Shown here: positions 1 to 4,522 of the stretch, piece by piece
How positions within the stretch are numbered: the stretch's first letter is position 1
How the letters are laid out: every line of letters begins with the position of its first letter
NCBI GenBank assembly: GCA_964551455.1
Contig: CAZKDA010000250.1
Coordinates: 1-6,347, forward strand
DNA length: 6,347 nucleotides
From: JAHDHW01 sp964551455
Lineage (GTDB): Bacteria; Bacteroidota; Bacteroidia; Chitinophagales; Saprospiraceae
Direction of reading: 5' to 3'
The notes under the pieces: model-generated
What the model was told of the DNA's origin: nothing
What the model saw: only the letters and a program-made list of their open reading frames with translations
Databases searched by the model: none
Translations under genes and position numbers: made by a program

Positions 1-185
1 TAATCGCCCTTTTACTGTTGACTTGTATTTATTCCTTTGTACATTTTCCGCCGGCCTCTGGCACGGAACCACCATCGGCAAAGTCCATTTCCGAAGCGAT
101 CCCGGCTTATAAAATGGAAACTGCCACTCGCGTTTTTAACCAACTGAAGAGAGCGCAGGGTTTGCTCAGCAGCGAAAAGCCCGGT

Positions 186-188
186 TGA
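186..188 (+). other. First in-frame stop (TGA) in the M48 gene
   Basis: The frame reads ...LLSSEKPG, TGA, then SLVKRLPNRRFVMAM. Sequence on both sides looks like the region between signal peptide and catalytic core. One substitution (for example CGA or TGG to TGA) would explain the stop. No stable hairpin of a bacterial selenocysteine element is evident just downstream, so recoding is unlikely. An ATG at 225 lies 36 bases past the stop but has no purine-rich ribosome site before it. Confidence 0.85.
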
Positions 189-224
189 TCCCTCGTAAAA
201 AGGCTGCCTAATCGCCGCTTTGTC

Positions 225-1085
225 ATGGCGATGATCTCTTATGACAAGGGGGCAATATATATCGAAGAAGCCGCTTATGATCTTTGTACGACTTTCGGGA
301 AAGATTCCCTCAACGCGTTAGCCATTTACCTGGGACACGAGCTGGCGCATTTTTTCGGAAGGCACAACGTGACCAATCACTACGCCTGGGAATACGAACA
401 GGGGCTTCGGCAGGACAGCCTGTTTAGGATATTGGAAAAAAGCCTCCCGGAAAGCAAAAAAGACAGCTTGATGGACATCATCAATAAGAGTATGCGTGCT
501 TTCACTTCTGCCGAAAATGAAAAAGATGCTGACCTACAGGGCGGGTTTCTTTCGTACCTTTCCGGCTATCATACCTTTGGGATTACAGAACAACTCCTCG
601 ATAAAACCTACAATGATTTTGGCTTGCCCCAAAATCCGCCTGGTTACCCTTCTCTGGAAAAGCGAAAGCAAATTGCGGCGGAATCCGAGAAAAAGCTCAG
701 CCATTTGATCGACCATTTTGAAATGGGAAATTTGCTCATCGCGCTGGATGAATTCGATGATGCCCTCCTTTATTATAATCGGGTGCTGGCGAGTTTTAAA
801 AGCCGCGAAATTTATAACAACATCGGCGTTTTATACACGCTTTCCTTTTTAAAAAATGCCAGCAAAAAAAAGGTGAAATATGCCTTCCCGGTGGAGTTGG
901 ATGTAGAATCCCGTCTCCTTTCCCCTTCCGCCAGAGGAACCGACAACAGCGAATTGCAAAAACTCTACCTGGCTATCGAAAACTTTGAAAAAGCCGCTAA
1001 CCTCGATGCTGATTACCCCGTTTCGCACCTCAACAAAGGCTGTGTACATACGCTCCTGGGGCTTCATGCCACCAGTCAGGATTAG
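225..1085 (+). CDS. Catalytic segment of the M48-type metalloprotease, between the two stops
   Basis: This 286-residue stretch from ATG 225 holds the protease core. HELAH at residues 38-42 gives two zinc histidines and the catalytic Glu. E99-K-D-A-D103, about 57 residues later, fits the M48 E-x-x-A-D signature, with Glu99 as predicted third zinc ligand. The segment GAIYIEEAAYDLC (residues 9-21) before HExxH matches the usual M48 strand and helix leading into the active site. A P-x-L-x-x-R element (YPSLEKRK, residues 141-148) follows. Residues from about 165 (FEMGNLLIALDEFDDALLYY) onward look like TPR helices, with a second repeat near 245-280. If translated alone from 225 it would lack the export signal, so I doubt that it is a working gene by itself. 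All zinc-binding residues are intact, so any decay is recent. Confidence 0.6.
   Translation: MAMISYDKGAIYIEEAAYDLCTTFGKDSLNALAIYLGHELAHFFGRHNVTNHYAWEYEQGLRQDSLFRILEKSLPESKKDSLMDIINKSMRAFTSAENEKDADLQGGFLSYLSGYHTFGITEQLLDKTYNDFGLPQNPPGYPSLEKRKQIAAESEKKLSHLIDHFEMGNLLIALDEFDDALLYYNRVLASFKSREIYNNIGVLYTLSFLKNASKKKVKYAFPVELDVESRLLSPSARGTDNSELQKLYLAIENFEKAANLDADYPVSHLNKGCVHTLLGLHATSQD
1083..1085 (+). other. Second in-frame stop (TAG) in the M48 gene
   Basis: The frame reads GLHATSQD, TAG, then ADEEFAIATAEALIARR, in the middle of a TPR-like helical region. CAG, TAC or TAT to TAG by one substitution would explain it. No +1 or -1 shift is needed to keep the protein sense on both sides. Confidence 0.85.
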
Positions 1086-1748
1086 GCCGATGAAGAATTT
1101 GCCATAGCCACTGCCGAGGCGCTTATCGCCAGACGCAAAGCCAGAGAATCAGAGGGTTTGTGGGAAAAAACGCTCACGGATGCTTATACCCTCAACGGCA
1201 TCATTGAAGCTGTAAAAGGGAATAATGACAAAGCGAATGAATTGTTTGAAGAAGCTTTAAAAATAACGCCCAAAAACCATCTGGCTACGATCAATCAAAA
1301 TATTCTGAACGATACGAAAAGCGAAGCGGAGGATATTGCACAAAGGAGTGGTTCCGGAAAAGAAATGATCGATGGCGCCAAAATCGACGACATCCAAATC
1401 AACCGCAAAGATATCAGGGATACCCTCGATCATGCCAGAAGCCATTTTGTCCGGCTGATCGCTAAACGGCTGGACCGTTCCAGACTATTGATCAACCACG
1501 TCAGCGAAGGGATCAAAGAGCATCACACTTCCTTTCACTTGACAGATGATAATTATGAAGGGATTACTGCTTTGGGGATCAGGATCGGCGATAGCCTCGA
1601 AGCTATTGAAAAGAAATACGGAAGGGGAGACAAATTCATTGAACTGGGGCAGGGAGCCTGGCTCATTTACAAAAAGCAAAATATCATTTTTCAACTGAAC
1701 GAAGACGGTAACCTGATCCGCTGGTGCGTTTTTAAACAGGTTATTTGA
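1086..1748 (+). pseudogene. C-terminal segment of the M48 gene: last TPRs and a small C-terminal domain
   Basis: This segment continues the frame after the TAG. The first possible start codons are non-ATG (a TTG at 1158) without a ribosome site, so it is best read as the gene's tail. About 1185-1310 is a TPR-like repeat (DAYTLNGIIEAVKGNNDKAN, then a helix ending ALKITPKNH). A charged helical linker follows to about 1530. The last 71 residues (about 1533-1745) form a separate domain with GIRIGDSLEAIEKKYG, then GAWLIYKKQNIIFQL and GNLIRWCVF. A G-x-x-x-G-D-S-x-x-x-(I/V) start followed by strands, as here, is seen in BamE/SmpA-like and related small envelope domains. That comparison is from memory and only suggestive. 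The codon after the final Ile is TGA, which shows that TGA is used as a stop here. Confidence 0.6.
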
Positions 1749-1814
1749 GAGAACTTGCCCAAGCTTCATCTGATTTAACAGCATGGCCATTGATCCTGCC
1801 TTGCCATTGGGCGC

Positions 1815-1830
1815 TTCAAAGTTTCAAAGT
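1815..1830. repeat. Tandem 8-bp duplication TTCAAAGT x2
   Basis: TTCAAAGT at 1815-1822 is repeated exactly at 1823-1830, directly against and overlapping the left arm of the large palindrome. It may be replication slippage beside a hairpin. Confidence 0.6.
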
Positions 1831-1863
1831 TACGGGGGGCACTTGAAGTGCCCCCCGTAACTT
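1827..1863. terminator. Perfect 18-bp palindrome between convergent genes, likely bidirectional terminator
   Basis: The left arm AAGTTACGGGGGGCACTT (1827-1844) is the exact reverse complement of the right arm at 1846-1863, with one base (G1845) between. In RNA this gives a long stem with a GGGGGG/CCCCCC core and a tight loop. It sits 78 bases after the stop of the M48 gene and 9 bases after the stop of the minus-strand peptidase, where both transcripts converge. The downstream tracts are weak on both sides (CTTAAATTTCATTT on plus, TGAAACTTTGAAG on minus). Termination may rest on the stem itself, or the palindrome may be a dispersed element reused as a terminator. Confidence 0.7.
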
Positions 1864-1872
1864 AAATTTCAT

Positions 1873-4008
1873 TTACCTGAGTTTCTCATCAACATAATCC
1901 AGCACCTTTTGCATCAAATGCACACGATCTTTGCCACGCACATTGTGCGGGTGCATAGGGTAGGGGAAGAAATCAACCTGGATGCCGTCATCGACGAATT
2001 GCTTGACCAGCGCCAGGTTGTGCTGCATCACCACGATCGGATCGGATGTGCCGTGGATCAGCAACAGATCACCTTGCAGGTTTTTGGTAAAATTCAGCAA
2101 GCTGGATTCTTTGTAACCTTCAGGGTTTTCATCCGGGCGATCCATGTAACGCTCGCCGTACATGACTTCGTAGTATTTCCAGTCGGTCACCGGGCCTCCG
2201 GCAACGCCGACCTGGAAGGCTCCCGGGGTTTTCAGCATCAGCGACAGCGTCATAAACCCGCCGTAACTCCAGCCGTGAACCGCCATTTTTCCGGCATCGA
2301 CGAAGGGAAGCGATTTAAGATATTCTACGGCTACCATCTGGTCTTCGGCTTCTACGATTCCCAGTTGGCGGTGGATAATATTTTCAAATTCGAATCCGCG
2401 ATTGGCAGAGCCGCGGTTATCGAGCGTAAAAATGATGTAACCTTGTTCTGCCATGTAATGCATCCAAAGCGGAGCGCCGGCCAGCCAGCGGTTACTGACC
2501 ATCTGTGCATGTGGTCCGCCGTAAACATAGACCAGCACCTTGTACTTTTTTGCAGGATCGAAATCGCTGGGTTTGATCATGCGGGCATGAAGGGCAGTTC
2601 CGTCTTTGGCTTCGAGTTGGAGCAACTCTGTGGTACCGGTTTTATAATCGGACAAAGGATTTTTGGAAGTCAGCAGCGTTTCTATGGTTTTTCCTTTCAG
2701 ATTGATGATGCTCGCAACATGAGGGGTGTTCAGATCCGACCATTCGTCGATCAGCTCTTTTCCGTCAGGGCTTAGTTGGAAATGATGAACACCTTCGGTT
2801 TTGGAAATGGTTTCCATCTCCTTTTTTTTGAGGTCGATGCAATAAGCGTTGGTGTTTAAGCCGCTTTCGTCAGTTCCGGCAACGATGAGTTTTTTACCGC
2901 TGCCATCCAGCCCCAGAATTTCCTGAACCACCCATTTCCCTTTGGTGATCTGTCCCAGCATTTCACCTTCTGTATTGTAATGATAAGCGTGCATAAACCC
3001 GTCGCGCTCGCTCAGCCAGATGAATTCATCTGGGTTGTTTGGCAAAAACCATACGGGCGTTTCGGGTTCCACATATTTCGGATGGGTTTCCTCAAAAAGC
3101 GTTTTTACAAACTTGCCATTGGACGCATCATATTGATTGAGCCACAGATGATTCTGATCGCGGTTGAGCACGGCGATGTAAACTTGCTTTTCATCAGGCC
3201 CCCAGCCGAGATTGGTGAGGTACTGATCTTTAGGTCCGGTCACGTCCAGATAGATCGCCTTGTCAATTTTTACATCATAAATGCCCGCTTTTGCGTACTG
3301 GCTTTTTTGTCCGGCCATGGGGTACTTGATCGTTTGCAGGCTTCCGGGGGTGGTGGTGATGTCCAAAAGCGGATAATCCGCCACATCGGTTTCATCTTTT
3401 TGATAAAAGGCTAAATAATTACCGTTGGGCGACCAGAACGTTCCTTTGGTAATGCCAAATTCCTGCCGCGCGATCTCCTGGCCGCTGACAATGTTCGGAT
3501 CGTCATTATCGGTTACTGCTTTTTCATTTCCAGCTCCGTCGATAATAAAAAGATTATTATCTCTTGTAAAAGCGGCGACGTTGGTTGCTGCATGATAATC
3601 GACGTTTTTGGCATCTTCCGGCAGCTTGAGCAGCGCTTTTCCGGTTTTTGAAGAAATGCTGTAGGCGTAAAAGGTATTTTTATGTTGAAAATAAAAGTTG
3701 CCGCTACCCAGCCATTTTACCGAGGGTAGTTTTTTCATATCAAGGCTCAGCGCAGCATTGATCGTGTCTATCGGTACTTCATGAACGGGCGAGAGCGTTC
3801 CCGGTTTTCGGACAATGATTTTGTCGCGGTCTTTCGTTTGCCAGGACACCAATGAAGTGCCGGCCACCCATTGCAAATCCGCTAATCTTTCCGGCCCCAA
3901 TTCGGTAAACCGTTTTAAAACGGCATCTTCCAGCGTCAGTTCTTTTTGCTGGGCAAAGATGGAGGTGGTTATTAAAACAAAGAGGAATTGAAAAGTGATT
4001 TTTTTCAT
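1873..4008 (-). CDS. S9 family prolyl tripeptidyl/dipeptidyl peptidase, PtpA/DPP IV-like
   Basis: A complete 711-residue secreted serine peptidase, expected to release short N-terminal peptides ending in proline in the periplasm or outside the cell. Residues 1-19 are a Sec signal peptide (MKKITFQFLFVLITTSIFA, cut before Q20). An eight-bladed beta-propeller (DPPIV_N) spans about 80-460, and the alpha/beta-hydrolase domain (Peptidase_S9) about 500-711. The catalytic triad is Ser581 in GWSYGG (codon 2266-2268), Asp656 in HGTSDP and His688 in MHPHNV. These have the same spacing as Ser603/Asp678/His710 of Porphyromonas gingivalis PtpA, as I recall that enzyme. Glu183 (RQEFGI) and Glu614 (YYEVMYGER) match its substrate N-terminus-binding Glu205 and Glu636 at the same offset of 22. 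The double Glu of mammalian DPP IV is not present. There is no C-terminal type IX sorting domain. The ATG at 4008 is chosen because it gives the signal peptide. No frameshift or stop is seen. A tripeptidyl rather than dipeptidyl specificity is inferred. Confidence 0.95.
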   Translation of the reverse strand: MKKITFQFLFVLITTSIFAQQKELTLEDAVLKRFTELGPERLADLQWVAGTSLVSWQTKDRDKIIVRKPGTLSPVHEVPIDTINAALSLDMKKLPSVKWLGSGNFYFQHKNTFYAYSISSKTGKALLKLPEDAKNVDYHAATNVAAFTRDNNLFIIDGAGNEKAVTDNDDPNIVSGQEIARQEFGITKGTFWSPNGNYLAFYQKDETDVADYPLLDITTTPGSLQTIKYPMAGQKSQYAKAGIYDVKIDKAIYLDVTGPKDQYLTNLGWGPDEKQVYIAVLNRDQNHLWLNQYDASNGKFVKTLFEETHPKYVEPETPVWFLPNNPDEFIWLSERDGFMHAYHYNTEGEMLGQITKGKWVVQEILGLDGSGKKLIVAGTDESGLNTNAYCIDLKKKEMETISKTEGVHHFQLSPDGKELIDEWSDLNTPHVASIINLKGKTIETLLTSKNPLSDYKTGTTELLQLEAKDGTALHARMIKPSDFDPAKKYKVLVYVYGGPHAQMVSNRWLAGAPLWMHYMAEQGYIIFTLDNRGSANRGFEFENIIHRQLGIVEAEDQMVAVEYLKSLPFVDAGKMAVHGWSYGGFMTLSLMLKTPGAFQVGVAGGPVTDWKYYEVMYGERYMDRPDENPEGYKESSLLNFTKNLQGDLLLIHGTSDPIVVMQHNLALVKQFVDDGIQVDFFPYPMHPHNVRGKDRVHLMQKVLDYVDEKLR

Positions 4009-4037
4009 GTTTTGAACTTAATTTTTTTGAAAACATG
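4006..4037. repeat. 8-bp inverted repeat over the peptidase start codon
   Basis: CATGTTTT (4006-4013) and AAAACATG (4030-4037) are exact reverse complements separated by 16 AT-rich bases. On the minus strand the arm nearer the gene contains the start ATG. It could be an mRNA hairpin hiding the start, an operator, or chance in AT-rich DNA. Confidence 0.4.
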
Positions 4038-4066
4038 AAGATACTACTTCCATCCAATTCTTAAAA
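4036..4066 (-). promoter_or_regulatory. Possible Bacteroidota-type promoter of the S9 peptidase
   Basis: Read on the minus strand, TTTT (4063-4066) is followed after 19 bases by TATCTTCA (4036-4043). This resembles the Bacteroidota pattern TTTG-N19/21-TAnnTTTG with one mismatch in the first element and two in the second. It would place the transcript start about 20 bases before the ATG. The leader is AT-rich with no Shine-Dalgarno sequence, as is common in this phylum. Confidence 0.3.
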
Positions 4067-4283
4067 AAAACGAATCATTCCCGTGTCAGTTCGGCCCACT
4101 CGCTCGGCCTTAGTGCCGACACACATTGCGGCTCGTGCGTAGTATTATCAAGGCCTCTAGTCGGAGGCAGGGGAATTTGACACACCTCCTCAGAGCGGTG
4201 GCGCGAGCGGGTGAATAGATGGTTTGAGTCGTATGATGTGCCTTTTCGTAGTTAAAGAATTGATTCGCAAACACTTAAAAAAA
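4060..4283. other. GC-rich non-coding island with inverted ends and flanking direct repeats; identity unknown
   Basis: This divergent gap of nearly 300 bases holds no recognisable gene. Positions 4081-4210 are about 62% G+C, against AT-rich flanks. The outer direct repeat CTTAAAAAAA occurs at 4060-4069 and 4274-4283. Inside it, CGAATCATTC (4071-4080) and GAATTGATTCG (4257-4267) are inverted copies differing by one inserted base. This resembles a small MITE-like element or an insertion scar, but the A-tract weakens the direct repeat. Possible RNA pairings are GCCTC/GAGGC (4153-4157 with 4164-4168), TCGGC/GCCGA (4091-4095 with 4115-4119), and a 10-bp long-range match CACTCGCTCG (4097-4106) with CGAGCGGGTG (4204-4213), including one G-U. 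A minus-strand frame stays open for about 58 codons (about 4251 down to 4077) without an ATG, and its protein is not familiar to me. I recognise no known RNA family. Confidence 0.4.
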
Positions 4284-4291
4284 GGTGATAA

Positions 4292-4519
4292 CGATATACA
4301 TTGGATAAATCAAACGAAAATTCGATCATGGTGGATAGCGTTTTGCACGAACTAAAAACACCAAGCGCTCAACAATCAGGATTAAAGATCAATGTACACG
4401 CTGACATTTCCAATGTGGATGTTTTCAATCTGCTGATCGATTTTGATGCGGAAGAATCTGTAGTGGAACAGGGCAACGGCGGTTATATTTTGAAGCCCGT
4501 CATCAAGGTGATCAATTAA
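4292..4519 (+). pseudogene. C-terminal remnant of a DUF4382 domain protein
   Basis: About 75 residues match the end of the DUF4382 domain as I know it from Bacteroidota lipoproteins: a strand with N-S-I-M-V-D, then LKTPSAQQSGLKINVHAD, a segment LLIDFDAEESVV, and GNGGYILKPVIKV before the TAA at 4517-4519. DUF4382 proteins are normally envelope lipoproteins with a signal peptide and an N-terminal half of the domain. Neither is present here. Two consecutive stops (TGA TAA, 4286-4291) lie directly upstream in frame, and the sequence before them does not resemble the family. A TTG at 4301 or ATG at 4328 could start a short peptide, but it would be a partial fold with no export signal. I therefore call it a truncated remnant. 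Its end lies 3 bases from the end of the convergent ygiQ gene. Confidence 0.7.
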
Positions 4520-4522
4520 ATT

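Larger units (their letters stand above)
1..1748 (+). pseudogene. M48-type metalloprotease with TPRs, interrupted by two in-frame stops, 5' partial
   Basis: A single frame (codons from position 3) runs to the TGA at 1746-1748 and is broken only by TGA at 186-188 and TAG at 1083-1085. The protein sense is continuous across both stops, which is why I treat it as one gene. It begins inside a hydrophobic stretch (IALLLLTCIYSFVHF, about 3-47) that looks like the core of an export signal, so the start codon lies left of the window. Domain order is signal segment, M48-like zinc protease (HELAH at 336-350, EKDAD near 519-533), TPR-like helices (about 717-1310) and a small C-terminal domain (about 1533-1745). 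The expected location is periplasmic or outer-envelope. M48 proteins with TPRs are often envelope quality-control proteases (BepA is one example), but the substrate here is unknown. Two nonsense codons suggest a pseudogene. Assembly error or stop suppression cannot be excluded. Confidence 0.8.

Noticed and set aside
18..26. Lipobox LLTC in the signal segment of the M48 protein
   Set aside because: Thr before the Cys is not typical (Gly, Ala or Ser is usual), and hydrophobic residues continue past the Cys.
186..188. Selenocysteine at the in-frame TGA
   Set aside because: No bacterial SECIS-like hairpin follows, the position is a linker before the catalytic core rather than a redox site, and a second stop of another type occurs in the same gene.
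1909..2775. A 288-codon plus-strand open frame inside the S9 peptidase gene
   Set aside because: It is the antisense shadow of the catalytic domain. The minus strand has a full family match with triad and signal peptide, and the plus-strand protein resembles nothing.
3779..4057. Minus-strand frame starting upstream of the S9 gene and overlapping its start
   Set aside because: It is out of frame with the peptidase, and its sequence after the overlap is a frame-shifted reading of the signal peptide region.
4226..4236. GAGTCGTATGA resembles the 5' strand of group II intron domain V (GAGCCGTATGA)
   Set aside because: The matching 3' strand with its ACGTACGGTT-like sequence is absent and no intron-encoded protein is nearby. 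A one-mismatch match of this length can occur by chance.
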